DNA of 64,000 nucleotides from an uncultured Dorea sp. GTDB lineage: Bacteria; Bacillota_A; Clostridia; Lachnospirales; Lachnospiraceae. This document shows, in pieces, positions 1 through 8,788 of this stretch. Both the position numbers and the translations under genes were made by a program. Within the stretch, counting starts at the first letter, position 1, and the number at the start of each line of letters is the position of its first letter. The notes under the pieces are model-generated. The model saw only the letters and a list, made by a program, of their open reading frames with translations. It made no database searches and had not been told where the DNA came from. The stretch lies in assembly GCA_910578865.1 (NCBI GenBank), contig CAJTRM010000018.1:1-64000 (forward strand), written 5' to 3'.

Positions 1-60
1 AAGTTTATAATTTTCAAAAATTACCTCTTGACAAAAGTCACTTCATAACGGAGGTGCCGT

Positions 61-531
61 ATGAGCGAAGTACAGGAAAGAATGCAGATGCTGGCCGGGC
101 AGGAGAATACACTTGTATTTCCCAAATTTGACCAGGAGGATGCAGTGGCAATCGGACTTAAGCTGTTCGAGAAGGCAAAAGCAGAGGGGAAAAATATTGC
201 AGTACATATTTCCCTGAACAGACGAGACATGTTTCATCTGTCTATGGACGGCTGTGCGCCGGACAATGATGTCTGGCTCCGTAAAAAGGAAAATATGGTC
301 TACCGTTTCCTGAAAAGCAGCTTCAGTACCGTAACCTTCTGCGAGATGATGGGCACGGACGTCTTTGGCTTTTATGCTCTGGATCCGGATTCTTATGCAG
401 GAGCAGGCGGCGGATTCCCGATTACTGTGGAAGGCGCCGGGTGCGTAGGAGCAATCTGCTGCGGAGGAATGATGCCCCACGAGGATCATCAGATCATTGT
501 GGATGTATTGAAGGAGTACCTTAATAAATGA
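61..531 (+). CDS. UPF0303 / HbpS-like (heme-degrading domain) protein
   Basis: A 156-residue protein matching the UPF0303 subgroup of the GlcG/HbpS fold in length and in the pattern 'DNDVWLRKK', 'AGGGFPITVEGAGCVGA', then 'EDHQIIVDVLKEYL' at the C-terminus. The biochemical role of this family is not settled; HbpS-type relatives bind haem or cobalamin, and many members sit in catabolic operons with no haem link. It starts 10 bases after a GGAGGTG site. Its stop overlaps an ATG of the next frame, so it heads or continues the operon that runs to 17.4 kb. No promoter is visible in the 60 bases before it, so transcription probably starts outside the window. Confidence 0.8.
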   Translation: MSEVQERMQMLAGQENTLVFPKFDQEDAVAIGLKLFEKAKAEGKNIAVHISLNRRDMFHLSMDGCAPDNDVWLRKKENMVYRFLKSSFSTVTFCEMMGTDVFGFYALDPDSYAGAGGGFPITVEGAGCVGAICCGGMMPHEDHQIIVDVLKEYLNK

Positions 532-551
532 TTTCAGGCAGGGATGTGAAT

Positions 552-1190
552 ATGGAAAATAAAAAAATCATAGATATCAGTGTTTTGATTCAGGAAGATG
601 CAGACAATTATGTGAAGGAAACTCCTCTGATTCCCATTGGCTCGGATACATTCATCGGTTTTCGTGCGGACATGAATGTCCATTACGGAACCCATCTGGA
701 TGCACCGTGTCATAAAAGCCCGAATCCAAAGACCATCGACCAGTATCCGCTGGAGCGGTTTCTTGTACCGGCAGTGGTGATTGAGAGCATGGATCCGGTA
801 TCTGTAAAGCTTGCAGATGTACAGGGAAAAGAGATTACGCCGGGCTGTGCGGTACTTTTAAAGACAGAGAATTCCAGGTCGGAAAGAAGCAGAGTCCTTC
901 CTTATGAGGGAGCTCATGTATTTGTGGAACCGGACGCCCTGAAATACATCATAGACCAGGGCGCGTCCATGGTAGGGTTTGATTCGCCCCATGGTGAAGA
1001 AGATGCAGAGGATATGGCACATCAGAAGAATCCGATCCATACGCTGATGTTTGACAATGACTGCATCATCCTGGAGTCCGTAGATCTAAAGGACGTGGAG
1101 CCGGGAACTTATACGCTGGCAGCGTTTCCTGTAAAATTTGCAGGTGTGAGTGCAAGCCCGGCCCGTGCGGTACTCATCTGTGAGAAATAA
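552..1190 (+). CDS. Cyclase family metal-dependent hydrolase (kynurenine formamidase fold)
   Basis: About 212 residues. The metal motif of the cyclase family (PF04199) is present as 'HYGTHLDAPCH', followed by 'VGFDSPHGEEDA' and a C-terminal 'ARAVLI' strand. Family members hydrolyse amides or lactone-like rings (arylformamidase, isatin hydrolase) with Mn or Zn; the substrate cannot be read here. I chose the ATG at 552; an ATG at 528 overlaps the upstream stop and would add eight residues. Its place in a sugar-type catabolic operon suggests ring opening or deacylation of a pathway intermediate, which is inference. Confidence 0.82.
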   Translation: MENKKIIDISVLIQEDADNYVKETPLIPIGSDTFIGFRADMNVHYGTHLDAPCHKSPNPKTIDQYPLERFLVPAVVIESMDPVSVKLADVQGKEITPGCAVLLKTENSRSERSRVLPYEGAHVFVEPDALKYIIDQGASMVGFDSPHGEEDAEDMAHQKNPIHTLMFDNDCIILESVDLKDVEPGTYTLAAFPVKFAGVSASPARAVLICEK

Positions 1191-1213
1191 TTTCTGGAGA
1201 AAGAAGAAAAAAT

Positions 1214-1549
1214 ATGGAGAGATGTAGAGTTATTGTTAATTTTGAGATGAAAGAGGAAGCCATTCCGGAATTTAAAGAAATATTGGAACGATCTACGCCG
1301 AAGACGCTGGCAGAAAAAGGATGCCTGGCTGCCGGAATGTATCAGGATATGGAGCATCCCACACATTTCCGGTGTATCGAAGACTGGGAATCCTATGAGG
1401 ATCTTATGAATCATCTGCACAGCGGCAAGGAGCCTGACCCGGACGATGCCAATCCTTATATCATGGCGAATATGGTCGGGAAAGAGGAGTTTCATTATTT
1501 CAGGGAATTTGTTGCAATGACAAAAAATGAAGGGATGAATGAATCATGA
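1214..1549 (+). CDS. ABM-domain protein (antibiotic-monooxygenase/LsrG-like fold)
   Basis: A 111-residue single-domain protein of the dimeric alpha-beta-barrel ABM type (PF03992). It shows the usual 'VIVNFEMKEEAIPEFKEILE' opening, a Gly-Cys-Leu segment, 'FRCIEDWESYEDLMNHLHSG' in the middle and a C-terminal strand. Members include quinol monooxygenases, and LsrG, which isomerises phosphorylated AI-2 without oxidation. In an anaerobe with a sugar importer next door, a cofactor-free isomerase role is more plausible than an oxygenase, but this is inference. It lies 23 bases after the cyclase and 51 before the binding protein. Confidence 0.75.
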   Translation: MERCRVIVNFEMKEEAIPEFKEILERSTPKTLAEKGCLAAGMYQDMEHPTHFRCIEDWESYEDLMNHLHSGKEPDPDDANPYIMANMVGKEEFHYFREFVAMTKNEGMNES

Positions 1550-1600
1550 TTTATATGCGAAAGCAGATAAATAAATACTATTAAAGAGGAGGAAGTAGAA

Positions 1601-2650
1601 ATGAAACTGAGAAAACTGATGGCTGGTATCGTAGCTGTAACGACCGCAATGATGCTCCTTGCAGGTTGCAGCGGCGGAAAGGATGCAGATTCCAAGGATT
1701 CAGGAGACAAGGCTGCTGCAACGGAAGGATATCACACCGCAAAGGATCCTTATGACGGAGACAAGGTAAAAATCGCGTATGTTCCGAATATCGGTTCGGC
1801 TGCAAATGCTCAGGCATGGGAAAAGGGAATCCGCCAGGTGCTGGAGCCGCTGAATGAAATCTACGGAACTATCGAATTTAATGTATTTGATCCAAACGGA
1901 AACAATGAACAGCAGATTTCGATTCTGACAGATCTCTGTGCCCAGGAGTATGATGCCCTGATTATCCAGTGTGTGGACGGAACAGGAATCGTGCCGGCGA
2001 TCCAGGAATGTGAAGAGGCCGGCATCCAGGTGATTTCACTGAATGTATCTCCATCCTGCCAGCATGCGGCAAGGTTCGGATTCGGCGGTTATACCAACGG
2101 ATATGCGGCTGGCTTAGAGGCAGCAAAAATGATGGGTGAAGAAGGCAACGTTGTCATCGTAGGCGTTCCTCCGGAGGTTACACAGGCGGTAGGAGACTGC
2201 CCATGGATCGGTTTCCAGGAAGCACTTGCAACATTTGAAGGAATCACGATTCTTGAGGAGCAGGCAGGAGATTTCACGGCTGAGAATGCAAACGAGATTA
2301 TGAGAGATTTCCTGACCAAATATGACGACATTGATATGGCATGGTGCTCCAATGACGCTATGGCAGAGGGCGCTGCTCTGGCAATCCAGTCGGCAGGACG
2401 CGAAGGCATCGCTGTATGGGGTGCTGACGGCGAGACCCAGGCGCTGGAATACATTGAGCAGGGACTGATGACCGGAACAATCTTCAATGATCCGATCACC
2501 ATGGGAAATGACGCTGCAAAGATGGCGCTGTACTGCATTATGAGCGAAACAGACCAGAACTTTGTTGACGCAGAGTATGCACCGTCTATCATGCTTCCAA
2601 GTTCCGTTGTAACAGCTGAAAATGTAAAAGAAATTACAAACCGCTGGTAA
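1601..2650 (+). CDS. Sugar ABC transporter substrate-binding lipoprotein (RbsB-type)
   Basis: A 349-residue extracellular binding protein of the ribose-type family (PF13407). The N-terminus is a lipoprotein signal peptide with lipobox 'LLAGC' and lipidated Cys23. Two lobes follow, with 'DALIIQCVDGTGIVPAIQECEEAGIQVISLN' in lobe 1 and 'DMAWCSNDAMAEGAALAI' and 'IAVWGADGE' in lobe 2, the usual ligand-pocket and hinge segments. Family ligands are unphosphorylated pentoses, hexoses, polyols or AI-2; this ligand is unknown. Strong AGGAGG site. A hairpin follows the stop before the first permease gene. Confidence 0.92.
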   Translation: MKLRKLMAGIVAVTTAMMLLAGCSGGKDADSKDSGDKAAATEGYHTAKDPYDGDKVKIAYVPNIGSAANAQAWEKGIRQVLEPLNEIYGTIEFNVFDPNGNNEQQISILTDLCAQEYDALIIQCVDGTGIVPAIQECEEAGIQVISLNVSPSCQHAARFGFGGYTNGYAAGLEAAKMMGEEGNVVIVGVPPEVTQAVGDCPWIGFQEALATFEGITILEEQAGDFTAENANEIMRDFLTKYDDIDMAWCSNDAMAEGAALAIQSAGREGIAVWGADGETQALEYIEQGLMTGTIFNDPITMGNDAAKMALYCIMSETDQNFVDAEYAPSIMLPSSVVTAENVKEITNRW

Positions 2651-2661
2651 GAATGACCGGC

Positions 2662-2699
2662 AGGAAGGGCCTGGGAGAACGGATCTTCCCGGCCCTCCT
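2662..2699 (+). terminator. Intercistronic hairpin after the binding-protein gene
   Basis: An imperfect GC-rich stem: AGGGCC at about 2666-2671 pairs with GGCCCT at 2691-2696, with inner GGGAGA / TCTTCCC pairing. There is no long T run, so it looks like a partial attenuator or an mRNA-stabilising structure that keeps binding-protein transcript above permease transcript, not a full stop. Confidence 0.5.
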
Positions 2700-2774
2700 T
2701 ACAAGGAAAACATCCTCTTTAATGCAAAAAGAATCTGATAAGAAATTCGTAGAATAAGAAATGGATGGAAAGCT

Positions 2775-3827
2775 ATGAAAATGCACATGTCACTAACAGT
2801 TAAAAAATTATTTATACCAATCGGACTGTCCATCGCGGCATTTATCTTTTTTACAGTGCAGTCGGAAAATTTTGCCACTGCGTCAAATATTTCCACGATC
2901 CTGCGTGAGACGGCTACGCCGCTTATGATCAGCTGCGGAATGTGTTTCGTGATGGCGGCCGGCTACATTGATCTGTCTGTCGGGGCGATGGCAGCGCTGA
3001 TCAGTATGCTGGCGTCCAGGATGATCGACCTGGGGCTGGCTGTTCCGCTGATCCTTGTGCTCATGGTAGTGCTTGGAGCAATTTTTGGTTTTATCAATGG
3101 TCTTCTGATCCGCACCTTTGATCTGCATCCTTTTGTAGGGACGCTGGCAATGATGAGCGTTTACCGAGGGCTTACCTGGATCTTCAGTTACCGGAATGCC
3201 AACGGTTCCGCTTATGCGGTGAAAATTACAGATCTGACGATCCGGGAGCTGAACGGCGCAATGAATATCGGTTCCTTTAAAATATATTACAGTCTGATCG
3301 TAGCTCTGATCTGCATGGCTGTCTGCCAGGTGGTTTTTATGATGACGAAGTTCGGCAGCAATATTTATGCCATGGGCGCCAACCTGAAAGCGGCAGAGCT
3401 GACCGGGATCAAAGTGGGAAGAGTGGAAGGGATGGCCTATATGTGCTGCGGCGCGTTGACGGGCGTCTGTGCTATCTTTCTGCTGGCAAGGTCTCAGTGT
3501 GCGACCACTACCATGGGTGTGGGGCTTGAATTTGATGCGATCTCGGCGCTGGTGATCGGAGGCGCTTCTGCCATGGGCGCATCCGAAACAGCAGGAAAGG
3601 CCAACCCGGTGGGCGCTGCCCTCGGCGCATTTTTCCTTTATCTGGTCTACAATGGAATCTTCAAGATGGGGATTCCCACCGCATACCAGCAGATTACTCA
3701 GGGAGGTGTGCTGATCTTAATGATGATGGTAGACAGTATTGTCACCATGGTCCGCCTGCACAATCAAGAGCTTAAGTATGGGCTGGAGCAGGAAAAAATA
3801 ATGCAGGAGGAATTAAACAATGGCTGA
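2775..3827 (+). CDS. Sugar ABC transporter permease (RbsC-type), first copy
   Basis: A 350-residue inner-membrane permease of the BPD_transp_2 family. It has repeated hydrophobic segments and the family signatures 'AAGYIDLSVGAMAALISM' near residue 60 and the EAA-like coupling region 'AMGANLKAAELTGIKVGRVEG'. A polar C-terminal tail of about 30 residues is longer than usual. The stop overlaps the ATPase start by 8 bases, so translation is coupled. It is clearly different from the second permease at 5339, so the importer is likely a heterodimer, as in Lsr- and Xyl-like systems. Confidence 0.9.
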   Translation: MKMHMSLTVKKLFIPIGLSIAAFIFFTVQSENFATASNISTILRETATPLMISCGMCFVMAAGYIDLSVGAMAALISMLASRMIDLGLAVPLILVLMVVLGAIFGFINGLLIRTFDLHPFVGTLAMMSVYRGLTWIFSYRNANGSAYAVKITDLTIRELNGAMNIGSFKIYYSLIVALICMAVCQVVFMMTKFGSNIYAMGANLKAAELTGIKVGRVEGMAYMCCGALTGVCAIFLLARSQCATTTMGVGLEFDAISALVIGGASAMGASETAGKANPVGAALGAFFLYLVYNGIFKMGIPTAYQQITQGGVLILMMMVDSIVTMVRLHNQELKYGLEQEKIMQEELNNG

Positions 3828-5328
3828 TAAGAAAGAAGTATTGCTGCGCTGTTCAAAGATTGTAAAAGAGTTCTCCGGCAACCGGGTTCTGGATCAGGTG
3901 GATTTTGACATCCGAAAGGGTGAGGTACATTCGCTGTGCGGCGAAAACGGAGCCGGAAAGTCCACGCTGATCAAGATCATATCAGGCATTTACCCCAAGG
4001 ATGACGGAGTGATCTATATTAACGGAAAGTCTGTAGATATCCACTCCCGTCAGGATTCCACGGCAAACGGGATTGCAGTTGTCTATCAGGAACTGAGCGT
4101 GATGACGACGCTCACTGTCGCAGAAAATATTATGGCGGGAAAAGAACTGACGAAGTTCGGCTTTCTGCAGAAGAAGCAGATGAACCAGAAGGTGCAGGAA
4201 CTGATCGATAAATATGACCTGGGGCTTAAGGCCACACAGAGAGTGGCGGAATTAAGCACGGCGGGACGTCAGGTAGTGGAGATTCTGAAGGCTCTGATCA
4301 CGGATGCGTCATTGATCATTATGGACGAGCCTACGGCGTCGTTAAGCTATAAAGAGTCGGAAGCTCTGTTTAAGATCATCCGTTCTCTCAGGGATAACGG
4401 TGTCAGTATCTTATATATTTCCCACAGGCTGGATGAGGTGTATATGCTGTCCGACCGCATTACCGTACTCCGTGACGGGAAGCTGGTGGGTGTATTTGAC
4501 AAGGAGGAGGAAGGCGGGATCAAGCCGGATGAAGTCACCCAGGCCATGGTTGGGAAAAGCCTGTCCACTGAAAGACAGAAGGAGTTAGCCCCGGGAAGCG
4601 GCAAGGTGGTGCTGGATGTGAAGCATTTAAGCCACAGGGGGTACTTTAACGACATCTCCCTTCAGGTACATGAAGGAGAGATTCTGGGGATTGGCGGCCT
4701 GGTAGGCGCCGGGCGCACGGAGCTTTTAAGAAGTATTTTCGGTGTAGATCCCATTACGGCCGGCGAGGTCCTGTATCTGGAGTCACCATTGTCCCGCAGT
4801 ATCCGGCAGAATATTAAGAGCGGGATCGGCTTTATCTCCGAGGACCGCCGTTCGGAGGGATTCATCCCGCAGCTTTCGGTGGAACAGAATGCGGAGATGA
4901 TCAATTTCAGAGCAGTGAGCCGTTTCGGAGTCCTGTCAAGAAGGAAGGAGCGTGCAAGAGCGAAGAAAATGATCGAGGAGGTCAATCTCCATCCGGCAGA
5001 CCCCAAATATAAGGTTTGCAATTTCTCCGGCGGTAATCAGCAGAAGATTGTAGTCGGAAAGTGGCTGGTCCACAACTGCAGACTGCTCTTGATCGACGAG
5101 CCTACGGTAGGGGTCGATGTAGGGGCGAAGAGTGAGATCTATAAAATGATTGAAGATATGGCGGCAAACGGAGCTGCAGTCCTCCTTGTATCATCGGACA
5201 ACGAAGAGCTGGCGCGCGTCGCTACCAGGATACTGATCATGCGGCACGGAAATATTGTGGGAGAATTCAACAGCGGCATGCCGGATCGTCAGGAGATTAC
5301 CATGACGGCCAGCGGCCTGAATAAGTGA
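3820..5328 (+). CDS. Sugar ABC transporter ATPase, two tandem domains (RbsA/MglA-type)
   Basis: A 502-residue double ATPase, the usual length for the family. Domain 1 has Walker A 'GENGAGKST', signature 'LSTAGRQ' and Walker B 'LIIMDEPTASL'. Domain 2 has the degenerate P-loop 'GGLVGAGRTEL' typical of this family, signature 'FSGGNQQK' and Walker B 'LLLIDEPTVGVDVG'. It energises uptake through the two flanking permeases. Translational overlap with the upstream permease and an 11-base gap to the next one place all three in one transcript. Confidence 0.95.
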   Translation: MADKKEVLLRCSKIVKEFSGNRVLDQVDFDIRKGEVHSLCGENGAGKSTLIKIISGIYPKDDGVIYINGKSVDIHSRQDSTANGIAVVYQELSVMTTLTVAENIMAGKELTKFGFLQKKQMNQKVQELIDKYDLGLKATQRVAELSTAGRQVVEILKALITDASLIIMDEPTASLSYKESEALFKIIRSLRDNGVSILYISHRLDEVYMLSDRITVLRDGKLVGVFDKEEEGGIKPDEVTQAMVGKSLSTERQKELAPGSGKVVLDVKHLSHRGYFNDISLQVHEGEILGIGGLVGAGRTELLRSIFGVDPITAGEVLYLESPLSRSIRQNIKSGIGFISEDRRSEGFIPQLSVEQNAEMINFRAVSRFGVLSRRKERARAKKMIEEVNLHPADPKYKVCNFSGGNQQKIVVGKWLVHNCRLLLIDEPTVGVDVGAKSEIYKMIEDMAANGAAVLLVSSDNEELARVATRILIMRHGNIVGEFNSGMPDRQEITMTASGLNK

Positions 5329-5338
5329 GGTGAGTAAA

Positions 5339-6337
5339 ATGCAAAAGAAAATCTATAAGTTTGCAAAGGTGTTCATTATCGTCGCGATGCTGATATGGAT
5401 GGCAGTCACCTCCTTTGGTTCCTTTTACACGGTCAGCAATCTCTCCAGCATCCTGATGAGCGCGGCCCTTCTTGGCATTATGGCCTGCGGTATGATGTTT
5501 CCTCTGCTTGTGTCCGGCCCGGACCTTTCCGTCAGCGGCGGTATGGCAGTGGGCGGCATGGTTGCAGTCAAATATATTACATCCCACGGCGGTACGCCCG
5601 CAAGCTTTGCCGCAGGACTGTTTCTTGCACTTCTTGTGGGAGCGCTTATCGGGGCTGTGATGGGGGCGGCGATCCATTATTTTAACCTTCCGTCCTTTAT
5701 TGTTACTCTGGCCATGCAGTATGTATTATACGGCGTTGCACAGATCGGGCTTAAGAGTAAGATCGTATGCTCCTCCCCGGATATGTTCTGTAAGCTTGGG
5801 AACGGCCGTCTTTTCGGCTTCCCGATTCCGGTCTATGTCTTTCTGGCCTTTGTTGTCCTGACTGTGTTTTTGATGCACCAGACGGTATTCGGACGCAAGA
5901 GTTTTATGTTCGGCGGCAACCGGAAGGCTTCCGTTCTCTGCGGTATCAAGGGTGCGCCGGTGGCAATTCTCGTTTTTGCATATTCCGGCATGGCAGCGGC
6001 ACTGGCCGGCGTTATTATGGCAGCCATGAACCAGCAGGCAAGTGCAACGGCAGGAACCGGCTATGACACCAATGTCCTTCTGGCCTGTGTGCTGGGCGGG
6101 GGCTCTATGGGGGAAGGGATCGGTTCGGCCGGCGGTGCAGTGTACGGCGCCATCTTTGTGGCACTTTTAAACAACTGCCTGCGTATTGCCAGTGTTCCGT
6201 CCCTGTATCAGGAGATGATCGTCGGTGTCCTGATCATAGCCGCCATGGCATTTGAAAATTATTTTAAAGCAAAGGCAAGCGGAATGCACTGGTCCAGAAA
6301 GAAGAGAAAAGTTGAGGATACAAGAGATTTTGCATAG
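5339..6337 (+). CDS. Sugar ABC transporter permease (RbsC-type), second copy
   Basis: About 332 residues, BPD_transp_2 family, with 'SGPDLSVSGGMAVGGM' matching the conserved cytoplasmic-end motif, 'FMFGGNRKASVLCGIKGAPV' as the ATPase-coupling loop, and about eight to ten hydrophobic segments. A GTG at 5330 is in frame, but GAGGTG at 5327-5332 sits six bases before the ATG at 5339, so I prefer 5339. Paired with the permease at 2775 it should form a heterodimeric channel. The next gene, dhaL, follows 33 bases later. Confidence 0.9.
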   Translation: MQKKIYKFAKVFIIVAMLIWMAVTSFGSFYTVSNLSSILMSAALLGIMACGMMFPLLVSGPDLSVSGGMAVGGMVAVKYITSHGGTPASFAAGLFLALLVGALIGAVMGAAIHYFNLPSFIVTLAMQYVLYGVAQIGLKSKIVCSSPDMFCKLGNGRLFGFPIPVYVFLAFVVLTVFLMHQTVFGRKSFMFGGNRKASVLCGIKGAPVAILVFAYSGMAAALAGVIMAAMNQQASATAGTGYDTNVLLACVLGGGSMGEGIGSAGGAVYGAIFVALLNNCLRIASVPSLYQEMIVGVLIIAAMAFENYFKAKASGMHWSRKKRKVEDTRDFA

Positions 6338-6370
6338 AAAGCAGGTCAAAGAGAAAGGAGATTCAATCAT

Positions 6371-7003
6371 ATGGAAAACATGACATTTGAACAGGTTCAG
6401 ACAGTGGTAAAGACAATGGCTAAGGTGGCAAAGGACAATGAGGCTTATTTCTGTGAGCTGGACGGTGTGATGGGAGACGCGGATTTCGGCGTGTCTCTTG
6501 CAACCGGGTTCCAGTCCGTCATGGATAAGTGGGATACCTATGACATGTCCACAATCGGTTCCTTCCTGCTGGGGGTTACCACCGCCATCACAAGCTGTAC
6601 CGGCGGCTGTTCCGGTCCGGTCTGGGGAACACTTTTTATGAGAAACGGTATGATGTTTAAGGATAAAACAGAGCTTACGGTTACTGACATAGCTGCAGGC
6701 CTTAACAGCGCCATTGACGGAATCAGCAAGCGGGGCGGCGCAAAATTAGGAGACAAGACCCTGCTGGATGCGCTGGATGTGATCGCAAAGTCCCTGGAGG
6801 CGTCTGCCGCAGGGGAAGGCAGCTTAAACGATGCACTTGATACGGCTGCAAAGGCGGCATATGAATGCCGTGAGACTACGAAGCAGTGGGTGGCAAAGAG
6901 AGGCCGCCAGTCCTTTACCGGGGACCGCAGTATCGGTACTTATGACCCGGGCATTGTCGCAATTGGCGAGATGGCAGTTGCGATTGCAGAAGCATTAAAA
7001 TAA
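6371..7003 (+). CDS. dhaL: Dihydroxyacetone kinase-type subunit DhaL
   Basis: A 210-residue all-helical nucleotide-binding subunit of DHA kinase (DAK2/PF02734). Visible are the metal/nucleotide loop 'GVMGDADFGVSLATGF', the Gly-rich 'TGGCSGPVWGTLFM', 'RGGAKLGDKTLLDAL' and the closing 'GDRSIGTYDPG'. In PTS-dependent systems DhaL carries ADP rephosphorylated by DhaM; no DhaM is in the window, so the phosphoryl donor is either ATP or a DhaM encoded elsewhere. The gene order L before K is unusual. Both lie directly behind a sugar importer, so the natural substrate may be a ketose other than DHA. Confidence 0.92.
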   Translation: MENMTFEQVQTVVKTMAKVAKDNEAYFCELDGVMGDADFGVSLATGFQSVMDKWDTYDMSTIGSFLLGVTTAITSCTGGCSGPVWGTLFMRNGMMFKDKTELTVTDIAAGLNSAIDGISKRGGAKLGDKTLLDALDVIAKSLEASAAGEGSLNDALDTAAKAAYECRETTKQWVAKRGRQSFTGDRSIGTYDPGIVAIGEMAVAIAEALK

Positions 7004-7027
7004 TCAAATCAGAAGGAGGATTCTACC

Positions 7028-8020
7028 ATGAAAAAATTAATGAACAATGCGGATGATTTTGTAAAAGAGATGATCGAAGGTATTTATCTTGCCAACCAGG
7101 ATAAATTGGAGTGTGTTCCGGAGATCAATACACTGTACCGGAAGGATATTCCGGCAGGGAAGGTAACGATCATGCAGGGTTCCGGTTCCGGTCATGAGCC
7201 GGCACACATTATGTGCGTAGGAAAGGGAATGCTTGACGCTGCCTGCCCGGGCAATGTGTTTGCAGCTCCGGCTATGGATTATGTATACCAGTGTACGAAG
7301 AAGATCGCGGGTGATGCGGGCGTATTACATATTATTAATAACTATCAGGGAGACCGCATGTCCTGGGATATGGGAAGAGAAATGGCCGAGGCAGAAGGCA
7401 TCAAGGTTGGGGTGGTCGTAGTAAACGACGACGTTTCCGTTGAGGACAGTCTGTATACCGTAGGACGCCGCGGGGTGGCCGGCAATTTCTTTGTAATTAA
7501 ATGCTGCGGCGCCGCTGCGGAAAAAGGAGCTTCTCTGGAAGAACTTGTGAAATTGGGCGAAAAAGTAAACAGCAGGACACGTTCTATGGGTATGGCCCTT
7601 ACTTCCTGCACACCGCCGGCAAAGGGAACCCCGATCTTCGAGATCGGTGATGACGAGATTGAGATGGGCGTGGGGATCCACGGTGAGCCTGGACGCCGCA
7701 GAGACAAGATGAAACCGGTACATGATATCGTGGAAGAGATGTTTGATGCTATCGCAAAGGATATTCCGTTCCAATCCGGAGACAGGGTTGCCGTTATGGT
7801 TAACGGCATGGGCGCGACCCCGATCAGCGAGCTGTATATTGCTTACCGTGAGGCAGCGCTTCTCTGTGAGAAGGCCGGATTCACCATTGCAAAAAATTAT
7901 GTGGGCAATTACTGTACTTCTCTTGACATGGCAGGCTTCTCACTGACTCTTGTACAGCTGGACGACGAGATCGAAGAGCTGCTGAATGAGCCGGCAGAGA
8001 TTTCGGTACGCATTTTCTAA
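7028..8020 (+). CDS. dhaK: Dihydroxyacetone kinase-type substrate-binding subunit DhaK
   Basis: A 330-residue DAK1-domain protein. The E. coli catalytic residues fall at identical numbers: His56 in 'GSGSGHEPAH', Asp109 in 'NYQGDR' and His218 in 'GVGIHGEPG', the histidine that binds the ketone as a hemiaminal. It should therefore bind a short-chain ketose covalently and pass it to DhaL for phosphorylation. DHA, erythrulose or another linear hydroxyketone are possible. Strong AAGGAGG site; it begins 24 bases after dhaL. All key residues are intact, so it is likely active. Confidence 0.93.
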   Translation: MKKLMNNADDFVKEMIEGIYLANQDKLECVPEINTLYRKDIPAGKVTIMQGSGSGHEPAHIMCVGKGMLDAACPGNVFAAPAMDYVYQCTKKIAGDAGVLHIINNYQGDRMSWDMGREMAEAEGIKVGVVVVNDDVSVEDSLYTVGRRGVAGNFFVIKCCGAAAEKGASLEELVKLGEKVNSRTRSMGMALTSCTPPAKGTPIFEIGDDEIEMGVGIHGEPGRRRDKMKPVHDIVEEMFDAIAKDIPFQSGDRVAVMVNGMGATPISELYIAYREAALLCEKAGFTIAKNYVGNYCTSLDMAGFSLTLVQLDDEIEELLNEPAEISVRIF

Positions 8021-8031
8021 CAGGAGAAGGA

Positions 8032-8745
8032 ATGACAGTGTATTCGGTTACAGATTGGATCGGCAAAAGAAAAAATTTTATGTTTGTCGGAGAATCCGGC
8101 TGCGGAAAAAGTGAAACTGCCCTGCATTTTGCATTTGCACTTGCAGGGCAGAAGACAAAAACGGTTCATTTTTTCGATATGGATCAGACCAAGCCGCTTT
8201 TCCGCTCCAGAGACGTCCGGCAGGCATTAACGGAAGCCGGAGTTGTGTGCCATGCAACGGCCCAGGTTCTGGATACCCCGAATCTGGTGAGTGGTGCAGG
8301 TCATTTTCTTTGTGACGAAGACAGCTATGTCATTGTTGATGTGGGCGGAAATGAGGCGGGGGCACGTCTGATCGGCGGCCTTGCGCCTTATTTTTCCAGA
8401 CAGGATACGTCCATTGGGTATTTGATCAACCCGTACCGTCCGTGGAGCCAGGATGTGTATTCCATTGACAGTATTATGACAGAGATCCGGCGAGCCGCCC
8501 GCATCCCGTCCGTCCATGTGATCGCAAGCCCTAATCTGGGACGGACGACAAGCGCTTCCGAATTTCTTGAAGGATGTGACCGGCTGATCCGGATGGTGGG
8601 GGAATATGTGGAGGTGGAGTTTGCCGTAGTCATGGAAGCTCTCTATGAGTCGGTGAAGGAGGCGTCGCCCTTTTTGCTGCTTCCCATCCGCCTGCGTATG
8701 AAATATCCGTGGGATGATGAAGGTATCCGCGTGCTGGTCCCATAA
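8032..8745 (+). CDS. P-loop NTPase-like protein of unknown function
   Basis: 237 residues. Walker A 'GESGCGKSE' near residue 21, an acidic 'FFDMDQTKPLFRSRD' segment near 50 as in ParA/MinD-like (SIMIBI) ATPases, and a Walker-B-like 'SYVIVDVGGNEAG' near residue 103. The rest has no motif I recognise. It starts 11 bases after dhaK and precedes the ferredoxin-like subunit of the 2-oxoacid oxidoreductase by 43 bases. The position suggests a chaperone, Fe-S/TPP maturation factor or regulator for that complex, which is inference only. It is not a DhaM or PTS protein. Confidence 0.75.
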   Translation: MTVYSVTDWIGKRKNFMFVGESGCGKSETALHFAFALAGQKTKTVHFFDMDQTKPLFRSRDVRQALTEAGVVCHATAQVLDTPNLVSGAGHFLCDEDSYVIVDVGGNEAGARLIGGLAPYFSRQDTSIGYLINPYRPWSQDVYSIDSIMTEIRRAARIPSVHVIASPNLGRTTSASEFLEGCDRLIRMVGEYVEVEFAVVMEALYESVKEASPFLLLPIRLRMKYPWDDEGIRVLVP

Positions 8746-8788
8746 TACAAGTACATCAGTACAAGAACCAGTAGAGAAGGAGCAGAAC

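Noticed and set aside
7325..7809. Long minus-strand frames over dhaK, and similar antisense frames over most genes
   Set aside because: They mirror strong coding genes, lack ribosome sites and give low-complexity or unrelated proteins.
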